From Bog-473 sp963743785 (GTDB lineage: Bacteria; Actinomycetota; Acidimicrobiia; Acidimicrobiales; RAAP-2), in contig CAVURD010000008.1 of assembly GCA_963743785.1 (NCBI GenBank), forward strand, positions 83,955 to 147,954: DNA of 64,000 bases, in the 5' to 3' direction. A program made the translations under genes and the position numbers. The notes under the pieces were generated by a model. The model saw only the letters and a list, made by a program, of their open reading frames with translations, was not told the origin of the DNA and did not search any database. Shown here piece by piece: positions 17,498-25,474 of the stretch; position 1 is the stretch's first letter, and each line of letters opens with the position of its first letter.

Positions 17498-18664
17498 TTG
17501 GCTCTGGCACTTGAAGGCCTTCGCGTCATTGATGCCGACACGCATCTCTCCGAGGCCCACGACCTCTGGACCTCGCGCTCGCCGGCCAAATTCAAGGACC
17601 GGGTCCCCCATGTGGAGATGATCGACGGGCGGCCCATGTGGATCGTCGACGGGGCCGAGCTCGGCTTCGCCGGCGGCGGCGGGGTCATCGACCGCGACGG
17701 CAACAAGGGACGGGCGCTCGAAGCGCTGTACGAGTGGACCCAGGACCAGACCCACCTCGGTGCCGTTGACCCCAAGGCGCGGATTGCGGTCATGGACGAT
17801 TCGGGCATCCACGCCCAGATCTGCTTCCCCAGCTCCGTCGGTCTCGGGGGCCAGGGTATTTCCGACGTGGTCAAGGACCCCGAGCTTCGCCTGGTCTGTG
17901 TGCAGCTCTACAACGACGCCATCGCTCAGATCCAGCAAGAGTCGAACAACCGTCTGCTCCCGATGCCCATCATGCCGGCCTGGGACGTGGCGGCCTCGGT
18001 CATCGAAGCGGAACGGGTGGCCGCCATGGGGCTGCGCGGCATCAACCTCACTTCGGACACGCAGGACCTGGGGGCGCCCGACCTGGCCAGCCTGGCGTGG
18101 GATCCGCTCTGGGACGTCTGTGCCGATCTGCACATGCCGGTGCACTTCCACATCGGCGCCAGCCTGACCACCATGACCTACTTCGGGACGTACCCGTGGG
18201 AATCACAGGACGAGGACACCAAGTTGGCCATCGGGGGGACGCTGCTCTTCATCGGCAACGCCCGCGTGGTCACCAACATCATCCTGAGCGGCATGCTGGA
18301 TCGGCACCCGACCCTGCAGATGGTGTCGGTGGAGAGCGGGGTGGGTTGGGTTCCCTTCATCCTCGAGGCGCTCGACTACGAGATGTCGGAGAACGCCCCC
18401 AAGCAGCTCGACCAGCTCTCGATGCTGCCGTCGGAGTACTTCAAGCGCAATCTCTTCGCCACGTTCTGGTTCGAGAAGAACAACCTGCCGGCCCTGGTCG
18501 AGTCGGTGGGCGAAGACTGCATCCTCTTCGAGACCGACTTCCCGCATCCGACGTGCCTGTACCCGAAGCCGCTCGAGACGGTGGCCCAAAAGATGTCGAC
18601 CCTGACGCCGACGGCGCAGCGCAAGATCCTCGGGGAGAACGCGGCGAAGCTGTACCGGCTCTAA
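17498..18664 (+). CDS. Amidohydrolase family (amidohydrolase_2) metal-dependent hydrolase
   Basis: About 388 aa. The N-terminal metal motif is DADTHLSE (Asp-x-His type), with MPVHFHIG, later VSVESGVGWVPFILEALDY and the C-terminal ETDFPHPTCLYP motif. This is the typical layout of the TIM-barrel amidohydrolase_2/ACMS-decarboxylase-like group, abundant in actinobacteria that degrade aromatics or steroids. Start uncertain: TTG 17498 or TTG 17486 near a GGGAGGG sequence. Together with the divergent hydrolase it may form a small catabolic module. Confidence 0.88.
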   Translation: MALALEGLRVIDADTHLSEAHDLWTSRSPAKFKDRVPHVEMIDGRPMWIVDGAELGFAGGGGVIDRDGNKGRALEALYEWTQDQTHLGAVDPKARIAVMDDSGIHAQICFPSSVGLGGQGISDVVKDPELRLVCVQLYNDAIAQIQQESNNRLLPMPIMPAWDVAASVIEAERVAAMGLRGINLTSDTQDLGAPDLASLAWDPLWDVCADLHMPVHFHIGASLTTMTYFGTYPWESQDEDTKLAIGGTLLFIGNARVVTNIILSGMLDRHPTLQMVSVESGVGWVPFILEALDYEMSENAPKQLDQLSMLPSEYFKRNLFATFWFEKNNLPALVESVGEDCILFETDFPHPTCLYPKPLETVAQKMSTLTPTAQRKILGENAAKLYRL

Positions 18665-18918
18665 CTCGTCCCGGCGGTGCGCCCGATCGGTCGGCGCCGG
18701 CCCCGGCCCGGCCTCGCAACCGGTGATCGGATATGCGGGCGGCATCCCTGTGTCGTGCCGGCCTGACGTGGCGCTCACGGCGGGTAGGTTCGGGTTCGGC
18801 GAGGCACAGCCAACATTTATCTCCCTCATACATTTCCCACATCTGGCCCTTATGTGGCCCCGCTTCAATGGTCCCAGGCGAAAGTCCCGATGGTGGGGCT
18901 TCGACAGAGGAGATCGAA

Positions 18919-20577
18919 ATGAGCGACGAGAGCACCGAAGCAGCGGACAACGAGCAACCGGGTGACCAGCTGAGCGACACTCACCCCACGCCGACGCCGA
19001 CACCCGCGCCGCCGACCGGGTCAGCCATCCCGCTCCCGGCGGTCGACCCCACCGCTCCCAGCGCACCGGTGGGTGATACGCCCGCACCACCGATGGCCCC
19101 TCCGGTCACGTCCGAGCAATCGGTCGTCCCGCCCACCGGCCCCGCCGGTGGCTCCTACGCGCTCGGTGCCCTGTCGGGCAATCCTCACCTCGGACCCTCG
19201 TCGGGGCCCGCGTACAGCGCTCCGGCGACCGGTCAACTTCCGCCCACCTGGGGCCCGCCCGCCGCCGCCGGCGCCGCAACCGGGGGCGCGGCGGGGAAGC
19301 CAGGGTCCCATCGCTTCCGCAACGTGGCCGCGGTCACCGGAGCCATCGTCATTGCCGTGGCCGCCGGCGCCGGCATCAGCCACGCCGCATGGAAAGGCAG
19401 CACCCCGGTCAGTTCGGCTACCTCGGCCCCGCCCTCCTCCAACTCGACCCCCTTCTCCCCCGGCTCCGGCTCCGGCTTCGGAGGAGGATCGGGATCGTCC
19501 GGATCGGGCTCCTCGGGTAACTCGGGTAACTCCGGTGGTGCGGGACCGGGCGACGTCTCGGCCATCGCCGCCAAGATTGACCCGGGCTTGGTGGACATCA
19601 ACACCACCCTCGGGTACCAGAGCGAGCAGGCCGCCGGAACCGGCATCGTGCTCACGTCATCAGGCGAGATTCTGACCAACAACCACGTGATCGACGGCGC
19701 CACCACCATCAGTGCCACTGATGTGGGCAACGGCAAGACCTACTCGGCCAGCGTCGTCGGCTACGACCGCTCCAGCGATGTCGCCGTCCTCCAGCTCCAC
19801 AATGCGTCGGGCCTGCAGACAGCCGCCATTGACAGCTCGTCCAACGTGGCCGTCGGCGAGAATGTGGTGGGCGTCGGCAACGCCGGCGGAACCGGCGGGA
19901 CCCCCAGCGCGGCTGGTGGCACCGTCACCGCCCTCAACCAGTCGATCACGGCCAGCGACCAGGGCGACGGCTCCTCGGAGCAGTTGACGGGTCTCATCCA
20001 AACCAACGCCGACATTCAGCCCGGTGATTCCGGCGGGTCACTCGTCAACACGTCTGGTCAAGTCATCGGCATCGACACGGCCGCCTCCGCCGGATTCTCC
20101 TTCCAAGGTTCGGATCAGGGTTCGGGAAACCAGGGCTACGCCATTCCGATCGTCCAGGCGACCGCCATCGCCGCCAAGATTGAGCTGAGTCAGGCCTCCT
20201 CGACTATCCACATCGGGGCCACCGCCTTCCTGGGTGTCCAGATCACTGCCACCTCGAACACCGGCGGCGACTCCAACGGATTCGGAGGCGGATTCGGGAG
20301 CGGCTTCGGCGGCGGCACTGGAAACTCAGGCTCGGGCTCGTCGGTTGCCGGCGTCTCGGTCGCCGGAGTGGTGACCAGCTCACCGGCTCAAGAAGCCGGA
20401 CTGGCCCAAGGTGACATCATCACGTCGGCCGACGGCAAGAGCGTCAACGCCCCGACCGACCTCACCAATGATCTGGAGCCGCACCACCCCGGTGACAAGA
20501 TCACCCTGGGATGGACCGATACGTCCGGGCAGACGCACACCGCCACGGTGCAACTGACGTCGGGGCCACCACAGTAA
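18919..20577 (+). CDS. HtrA/DegP-like trypsin-type serine protease with PDZ domain
   Basis: 552 aa. Residues 1-135 are Pro/Thr-rich and probably cytosolic; one membrane helix follows (VTGAIVIAVAAGAGISHAA), then a Ser/Gly linker. The protease domain shows His in TNNHVIDG, Asp in SSDVAVLQL and Ser in PGDSGGSLV. A PDZ domain closes the protein (SSPAQEAGLAQGDIITSADG). It is an extracytoplasmic quality-control or signalling protease of the mycobacterial PepD/HtrA type. The ATG has AGAGGAG 6 bases upstream. Gly/Ser-rich inserts (about 460-480) are unusually long. A strong terminator follows. Confidence 0.94.
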   Translation: MSDESTEAADNEQPGDQLSDTHPTPTPTPAPPTGSAIPLPAVDPTAPSAPVGDTPAPPMAPPVTSEQSVVPPTGPAGGSYALGALSGNPHLGPSSGPAYSAPATGQLPPTWGPPAAAGAATGGAAGKPGSHRFRNVAAVTGAIVIAVAAGAGISHAAWKGSTPVSSATSAPPSSNSTPFSPGSGSGFGGGSGSSGSGSSGNSGNSGGAGPGDVSAIAAKIDPGLVDINTTLGYQSEQAAGTGIVLTSSGEILTNNHVIDGATTISATDVGNGKTYSASVVGYDRSSDVAVLQLHNASGLQTAAIDSSSNVAVGENVVGVGNAGGTGGTPSAAGGTVTALNQSITASDQGDGSSEQLTGLIQTNADIQPGDSGGSLVNTSGQVIGIDTAASAGFSFQGSDQGSGNQGYAIPIVQATAIAAKIELSQASSTIHIGATAFLGVQITATSNTGGDSNGFGGGFGSGFGGGTGNSGSGSSVAGVSVAGVVTSSPAQEAGLAQGDIITSADGKSVNAPTDLTNDLEPHHPGDKITLGWTDTSGQTHTATVQLTSGPPQ

Positions 20578-20587
20578 AGAAGGCGAG

Positions 20588-20627
20588 GAGCACCGGGACC
20601 GGAACACTCCGGCCCCGGTGCTCTTTT
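20588..20627 (+). terminator. Rho-independent terminator after the HtrA-like gene
   Basis: Arms gagcaccgggaccgg and ccggccccggtgctc pair over 15 bases with one mismatch around a 6-base loop (aacact), followed by TTTT. It lies 10 bases after the protease stop codon. Confidence 0.85.
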
Positions 20628-20687
20628 CGCGTCACGGGCCGGCGCCGATCCCAGATCTCATGACCCGGCCGGCGGTACGGTTTTCTG

Positions 20688-22895
20688 ATGGGAGACGACA
20701 CCAGTACCTATGACGAGGCCGTGGCCTCCGTCGGCCACGGGGTCCCCGAAGCGGTCGCAGCGGCAGCCATCGTCGCCAAAATGACGCCCGACGAGAAGCT
20801 GTGGTGCCTCGATGGGGACCTCCCCTTCTGGGCCGGTCTGGACGACCTGACGCAAGGCGGCTACCACAAGCGCCCGTTTCCAGCGGCCCGCATCGAACGG
20901 CTCGGCGTCCCCGGGTTCGCCTTTTCCGACGGGCCACGGGGAGTGGTCGTCGGTCCGGCGACGTGCTTTCCGGTCTCGATGGCCCGGGGGGCCACTTGGG
21001 ACCTCGACCTCGAAGAGCGCATCGGCGAGGCCATCGGGAAGGAACTCCGGGCGGTCGGAGCGAACCTCTTCGGCGGGGTCTGCGTCAACGTCCTGCGACA
21101 CCCGGCCTGGGGTCGGGCCCAGGAGACCTACGGCGAAGATCCCTTCCATGTGGGTGAACTCGGGGCGGCCCTGGTGCGGGGGGTGCAGCGCCATGCCATG
21201 GCCTGCGTGAAGCACTTCGCCTGCAATTCCATGGAGAACGCCCGCTTCAAGGTAGACGTCACGGTGGACGACGCGGCACTGCACGAGGTCTACCTGCCGC
21301 AGTTCCGCCGGATCGTCGACGAAGGTGTGGCCGTGGTGATGAGCGCGTACAACTCGGTCAACGGCGAATGGTGTGGCCAAGACCGCGCCCTCCTGACCGG
21401 CGTGCTGCGGGACGAATGGGGCTTCGAGGGGTTCGTAATCAGCGATTGGATCTTCGGCGTGCGCGACGCTCCGAAATCGGTGATCGCCGGTCTCGATGTC
21501 GAAATGCCCTACCGGATGGTGCGCGCGGGGGGATTGTCCGCCGCCCTCGAGGACGGGTCCCTGGCGTGGGACGACGTCGACCGTTCCGTGGTCCGGACCA
21601 TCGCCACGTTGCTTCGGTTCAACCACGTCCTGAACGGTCCTCGCCCCGACATCAGCGTGTTGGCCTCCGCCGAACATCGCAGCCTGGCCCGGGAGGCGGC
21701 GGCCAAGGCGGTCGTGATCCTGCGGAATGAAGCGGTGGGGGATCGTCCCCTACTGCCGTTGGCTCCGGCCACGTTGCACTCGATTGCCGTCATCGGACAC
21801 CAGGCCGACATTCGCAACATCGGAGACGGCGGCTCGAGCGACGTGTGGACGCCCGAAGTGACGACGCCGCTCCAAGGCCTGCGGGCTGCGCTCCCCGAGG
21901 TCGAGCTCGTCTATGACGACGGAACGGATGCAACGCGGGCGGCTCGCGCCGCCGGCGCCGCCGATCTGGCTGTCGTCGTGGTGGGGTACACCAAGGCCGA
22001 TGAGGGGGAGTTCATCGGTGGAGATCCTTCTGCCGGAGCACTGGGCGAGCTTCTCCCCGGCCCTGACGATCCGGCCTTGGCCGCAACGTTCACGGCCTCG
22101 GTGGCCGCCAAACCCGGGATGGAACCGTCCGACGGCGTCCCCGCGAACGGTCCCTTGTCCTTTGCCACCGGAGGTGACCGATCGTCGCTGCGCCTGCATC
22201 GAGCCGAGGAGGAACTCATTCTGGCGGTGGCGGAGGCCAGCTCGCGCGTCGTGGTGGCGGTGGTGGCGGGGAGCGCCGTCATCATGTCGGCCTGGGCCTC
22301 GAACGTGCCGGCCATTGTGCAGTCCTGGTACGCCGGCATGGAAGGCGGTCACGGCCTGGCCGACGTCCTGCTCGGCCGTCGCAATGCCGAGGGACGTCTG
22401 CCCTTCACCGTCCCGGTCAGCGAGGAACACCTCCCCCACTTCGAGCGGGATGCCGAGACGATCACCTACGACCGCTGGCACGGATGGTGGATGTTCGAAC
22501 GCGACGGAGTGGTCCCCCACTTTCCCTATGGCTTCGGGTTGTCCTACACCACGTTCGAGCGGGGGCCATTCACGGTCACGGCGGATGAGCACGCCATCGA
22601 GATCCACGGCAGCGTCACCAACCAGGGGAGCCGCGCCGGTGCCGAGATCGTGCAGGTGTACGCCGGTCCGGCGGCAGGTGATCAGGATCCACGGCCCCGC
22701 CGGCTCATGGGATTTGCCCGGATCGAAGTGGCTCCGGGCGAGAAGGCCGAGGTCGCGCTGTCAATTCCTCGCGGCAGATTTGCCGTACGCCACGCGCCGG
22801 GCCACCGGTGGGTTCCAGCCACCGGCCCTTACGTGGTCGAAGTCGGGCGTTGGGTCGGCGATCCCACCGCCCAATCGACGTCGCTTGTCCTCTAG
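20688..22895 (+). CDS. Glycoside hydrolase family 3 (beta-glucosidase-like)
   Basis: 735 aa. The GH3 N-terminal barrel holds VKHFACNSMEN, the nucleophile Asp in GFVISDWIFG, then the alpha/beta sandwich (VIGHQADIRNIGDGG) and a C-terminal FnIII-like domain (FPYGFGLSYTTFE, VTNQGSRAGAEIVQVY). No signal peptide is visible, so a cytosolic enzyme cleaving imported oligosaccharides or glycosides is likely. An insertion of about 60 residues near 440-500 (SAGALGELLPG...) precedes the sandwich motif. Stands alone with no transporter nearby. Confidence 0.94.
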   Translation: MGDDTSTYDEAVASVGHGVPEAVAAAAIVAKMTPDEKLWCLDGDLPFWAGLDDLTQGGYHKRPFPAARIERLGVPGFAFSDGPRGVVVGPATCFPVSMARGATWDLDLEERIGEAIGKELRAVGANLFGGVCVNVLRHPAWGRAQETYGEDPFHVGELGAALVRGVQRHAMACVKHFACNSMENARFKVDVTVDDAALHEVYLPQFRRIVDEGVAVVMSAYNSVNGEWCGQDRALLTGVLRDEWGFEGFVISDWIFGVRDAPKSVIAGLDVEMPYRMVRAGGLSAALEDGSLAWDDVDRSVVRTIATLLRFNHVLNGPRPDISVLASAEHRSLAREAAAKAVVILRNEAVGDRPLLPLAPATLHSIAVIGHQADIRNIGDGGSSDVWTPEVTTPLQGLRAALPEVELVYDDGTDATRAARAAGAADLAVVVVGYTKADEGEFIGGDPSAGALGELLPGPDDPALAATFTASVAAKPGMEPSDGVPANGPLSFATGGDRSSLRLHRAEEELILAVAEASSRVVVAVVAGSAVIMSAWASNVPAIVQSWYAGMEGGHGLADVLLGRRNAEGRLPFTVPVSEEHLPHFERDAETITYDRWHGWWMFERDGVVPHFPYGFGLSYTTFERGPFTVTADEHAIEIHGSVTNQGSRAGAEIVQVYAGPAAGDQDPRPRRLMGFARIEVAPGEKAEVALSIPRGRFAVRHAPGHRWVPATGPYVVEVGRWVGDPTAQSTSLVL

Positions 22896-22938
22896 GGCGG
22901 GACCCCCGGCCGGATACATCGCAGTACGCTGCCTTTTG

Positions 22939-23298
22939 GTGCATCCTTCTGAAGAGCGTCCGGAACCGACCGGTGACGGTCTCGCCGTCACGGTGCCTTC
23001 TTTGCCGGGCGGTCCGCCCTACGGGGAACCGTCCTACGGGGAACAATTGACCGAGGCCGAGCTCACCGCCTTGGCGTTGGCGGCAGATCCCAATGCGCCG
23101 CTCAGTGAGGATGCCGTACCCCTCAGCATGCACTTGGCCCAATTCGCCGGAGCATTACCAGAGTGGTACATGCCGGCGGCAATGGCACGAAACGGCTCAA
23201 GGTGGCGAGTGCCGGTGATCGGCACCATTGTCGCCGCTTTCGTGCTCATTGAGGGTCTGGGTCTCTGCAATACCTACGGCATTCTTTCCTTCGCCTAG
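22939..23298 (+). CDS. Small C-terminally membrane-anchored hypothetical protein
   Basis: About 119 aa, GTG start. An acidic/Pro-rich soluble part (EQLTEAELTALALAADP) ends in one membrane helix (VPVIGTIVAAFVLIEGLGL). Not a recognised family. It has coding-like codon use and follows the GH3 gene by about 43 bases. Confidence 0.6.
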   Translation: MHPSEERPEPTGDGLAVTVPSLPGGPPYGEPSYGEQLTEAELTALALAADPNAPLSEDAVPLSMHLAQFAGALPEWYMPAAMARNGSRWRVPVIGTIVAAFVLIEGLGLCNTYGILSFA

Positions 23299-23386
23299 TA
23301 GCCGAGACCGCTCGAGTGCGCGCCGCGGGCCAGCCTGACCTCGCTCGTCCCCGGCCGCCTCGCCACATCGGTCGCCCACGATCCGT

Positions 23387-23402
23387 CCCGGCTGCAGCCG
23401 GG
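23387..23402 (-). terminator. Perfect 16-bp palindrome 3' of lsr2
   Basis: CCCGGCTGCAGCCGGG lies 6 bases beyond the lsr2 stop on its downstream side. It can form a 6-bp G/C stem with a 4-base loop, but there is no U-tract, so a terminator role is tentative. Confidence 0.35.
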
Positions 23403-23408
23403 GTGTGA

Positions 23409-23756
23409 CTAGGGTTTTCCAGCGGCCACCCAGCCGTTCACCCGGCTGTCGCTGATACGCCGAGCGGTGGCCATGTCGGCCCACACCCGAAAGCGCTTCT
23501 TTTCGTCGTCGCTCAACTGGGAAAACAGCGTCTTTTCACCCGGCGCGCTGCTGGGGCGGGACACTCGAGCCCGACCACCCGCATTGCTCGTGCGCCCCTT
23601 GTCGATAAACGGCGTAAAGGCCGCCCGAAGTTGAGCTGCGTTCCTCGCATTCACATCGATTTCATAGGACTTACCGTCCAGTGAAAAATGGATCGTCTCG
23701 TCGGCATCTCCGCCATCAATGTCGTCGGTTAGTTTGACTATCACGGTTTTTGCCAT
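23409..23756 (-). CDS. lsr2: Lsr2-family nucleoid-associated protein
   Basis: 115 aa. The N-terminal dimerisation domain is clear (MAKTVIVKLTDDIDGGDADE, SLDGKSYEIDV, and a FIDKGRT helix end). The C-terminal DNA-binding domain (KKRFRVWADMATARRISDSR) is present, but the usual RGR AT-hook-like triplet that contacts the minor groove reads DSR here. Lsr2 silences AT-rich and acquired DNA in actinobacteria, acting like H-NS. Either binding is altered or this is a secondary paralogue. Upstream DNA contains a 13-bp tandem repeat. Confidence 0.88.
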   Translation of the reverse strand: MAKTVIVKLTDDIDGGDADETIHFSLDGKSYEIDVNARNAAQLRAAFTPFIDKGRTSNAGGRARVSRPSSAPGEKTLFSQLSDDEKKRFRVWADMATARRISDSRVNGWVAAGKP

Positions 23757-24250
23757 GGATTCATAGTGACATAGGCGGTCTGCTTAGGCCAATTGCTTGG
23801 ACCGATTGCTTGGACCGATTGCGGCGGACATTTGGGCTGATAGTGGGTAATCGGATCGATTCCGGTTAGCCGATAGCCGAATGGACCACCAATCAATACG
23901 CAAACAGTGACCCCTAGTCCGGGCAAAAAATGCGATTGATCTTCTACACGGCTACGAAACCTTGTCGCTTCGAAAAACCCTGGTCAACGAACGCTTGGTC
24001 GACGGCGAGGCCGCGCCCGGTCATCGTCCCTCCGCACCTCGGGTCTCGAACGGCCTCGCACCGACGGTCCTCTACGAGAACGGTCGACTTCGATTGACCT
24101 TCCTATTAGTCTGATTTTTGTCCTCGACGCGCCACGTTCGACCCTGTTCCCCCTCCGTCGGACTGGGGCGCGCCGAGGATGGCGGGCGCCTCACTTCGAG
24201 GCGGATCGCACTTCGCGCCGCCTTGTGCGCAATAGGGCCAATATGGGGTC
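23757..24250. other. Non-coding stretch between lsr2 and a small zinc-binding protein
   Basis: About 490 bases without a supported gene, visibly more AT-rich than the surroundings near 23850-23950 and 24090-24120. It must contain the lsr2 promoter and the promoter of the plus-strand genes, and holds the 13-bp repeat. Confidence 0.5.
23792..23817. repeat. 13-bp tandem repeat upstream of lsr2
   Basis: The unit attgcttggaccg occurs twice head to tail (23792-23804, 23805-23817), followed by a partial third copy (attgcgg). It starts 36 bases before the lsr2 start and could be a binding site or a replication slippage product. Confidence 0.8.
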
Positions 24251-24508
24251 ATGGCTCGCCGGAACGCTCCACGACGAGGAGGAAGGCGCGTCGGCAGAAA
24301 CGACGGCGACCCGGCCGGGCGCCAGCCCGTGTCACGAGGCATGCACTGGCGGGCCGACGGTCAACCCAAATCCGCCTACCGTTCTCAGGGCGAAGCGCTG
24401 AGTGTGGCCGACGAACGCCGATCCGAGTCGGGCGTCGACCTGGACGCCTATCGGTGCGAGATCTGTGGGAGCTGGCACCTGGGAAGCTACGGGCGGAGCG
24501 AGAGATGA
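24251..24508 (+). CDS. Small Arg-rich protein with CxxC...H zinc-like motif
   Basis: 85 aa. The N-terminus is very basic; the C-terminus has YRCEICGSWHLG, a half zinc-ribbon/HNH-like pair. Small actinobacterial proteins with this tail exist but are uncharacterised. The stop overlaps the next start by 4 bases (ATGA), so both are probably co-translated. Confidence 0.65.
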   Translation: MARRNAPRRGGRRVGRNDGDPAGRQPVSRGMHWRADGQPKSAYRSQGEALSVADERRSESGVDLDAYRCEICGSWHLGSYGRSER

Positions 24509-25023
24509 ACGAACCGTTCCTGGCCTGGGAGGTGCACCAGGGTCTTTGCCCGGAGTGCGCATTCGACTGGGACCAGAGTGAATTCGAGGATCTGGTCGGT
24601 CAATGCGTGTGGGGCGTCGCCGTCTTCGGCGAGTGCATCTCCCGTCTCGGGGATCCGTCGGTGGCCGTGGAGCCGGGCCTGTGGTCGGCCAGCCGCTATG
24701 TCTGGCACACCGTCGACGTGCTCCGGTTCGGGACGGAACGGCTCTGGACGCTCAGCGTCGATCCCTCCTTCGGCGTCCCGTCGTGGGACGAGAACCTGAT
24801 GGCCGAGCGTCGCTCCTACGACCAGCTCTCACCGTTCGTCGGACTGCTGGCCATGATCTCCGCCGTGGAGACCTGGCGCACGGCCGCCCTGGAGGCGCCC
24901 CGCGACGTCGCCACGCCCCACCCCGAGGCGGGGACCATCGATGCCTTCGACCTGGTGCAGAGGAACGCCCACGAGGTATGGCATCACCTGTGGGACGTCC
25001 AGCGCGGGCTCCCGTCGACCTAG
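24505..25023 (+). CDS. DinB-like/four-helix-bundle protein
   Basis: 172 aa. His residues are spaced as in DinB/mycothiol-dependent enzymes (YVWHTVDVLRF and, near the end, HEVWHHLWDVQRG), suggesting a metal site in a four-helix bundle. Two Cys (LCPECAF) sit near the N-terminus. The function in this branch is unknown. It overlaps the upstream small gene by ATGA. Confidence 0.7.
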   Translation: MNEPFLAWEVHQGLCPECAFDWDQSEFEDLVGQCVWGVAVFGECISRLGDPSVAVEPGLWSASRYVWHTVDVLRFGTERLWTLSVDPSFGVPSWDENLMAERRSYDQLSPFVGLLAMISAVETWRTAALEAPRDVATPHPEAGTIDAFDLVQRNAHEVWHHLWDVQRGLPST

Positions 25024-25054
25024 ACGCCCGTCGTACCCGACAGATGCTGCGATC

Positions 25055-25378
25055 ATGGTGGGCATCGAACCCAATGAGCCCGAACAGCAGGACGACGAGT
25101 CGACCGACCACGACGAGTCGACCGACGAGATCCCATCGAGGCGTTTCGACGCCTGGCGCCGGCGCTCTGCCGTCGGGGGGATGGCCACCGGCATAGCCCT
25201 GGGCCTGCAGGAAGTCTTCTACCCGAACAAGAACGAGCCGGTGATTTCGGCCGAGGCGCCGGGTGAGCCTCCCGATGCCGACGATCGGCTGCGTGTGGTC
25301 CTCGACCCCGACGATCCCACCAAGTCGACCGTGGTCGTGCCGAAGTCTCACCCGGCCACACCACCCCAGGCCGACTGA
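25055..25378 (+). CDS. Hypothetical acidic 107-aa protein
   Basis: Charged N-terminus (EQQDDESTDHDESTDE), a central RRRSAVGGMATGIALGLQE segment of amphipathic or weakly hydrophobic character, and an Asp/Pro-rich tail. No recognised family. It starts 31 bases after the DinB-like stop and ends about 20 bases before the P450 promoter. The coding potential is plausible but not certain. Confidence 0.55.
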   Translation: MVGIEPNEPEQQDDESTDHDESTDEIPSRRFDAWRRRSAVGGMATGIALGLQEVFYPNKNEPVISAEAPGEPPDADDRLRVVLDPDDPTKSTVVVPKSHPATPPQAD

Positions 25379-25397
25379 CGCCCAGCCCGACCAGCGC

Positions 25398-25426
25398 TTG
25401 ACGGAAACGACGGTGAGACGTACCAT
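25398..25426 (+). promoter_or_regulatory. Promoter of the P450-TetR-LLM operon
   Basis: A -35 element TTGACG (25398-25403) and a -10 element TACCAT (25421-25426) are exactly 17 bases apart, a close match to a SigA/sigma-70 promoter. Transcription should begin around 25432-25434, within the adjacent inverted repeat. Confidence 0.7.
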
Positions 25427-25459
25427 CTTGGATATCGGACACTCTGTCCGATATCCAAG
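25427..25459. promoter_or_regulatory. Perfect 15-bp inverted repeat, likely TetR operator
   Basis: Arms CTTGGATATCGGACA and TGTCCGATATCCAAG are perfect complements separated by CTC. The site abuts the -10 element, would cover the transcription start, and its 3' arm runs into the AAGAGGAG ribosome site of the P450. The second gene of the operon encodes a TetR-type repressor, so this is the obvious candidate operator for autoregulation. In RNA it could also fold as a hairpin that hides the ribosome site. Confidence 0.82.
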
Positions 25460-25474
25460 AGGAGTTGTCCGACC

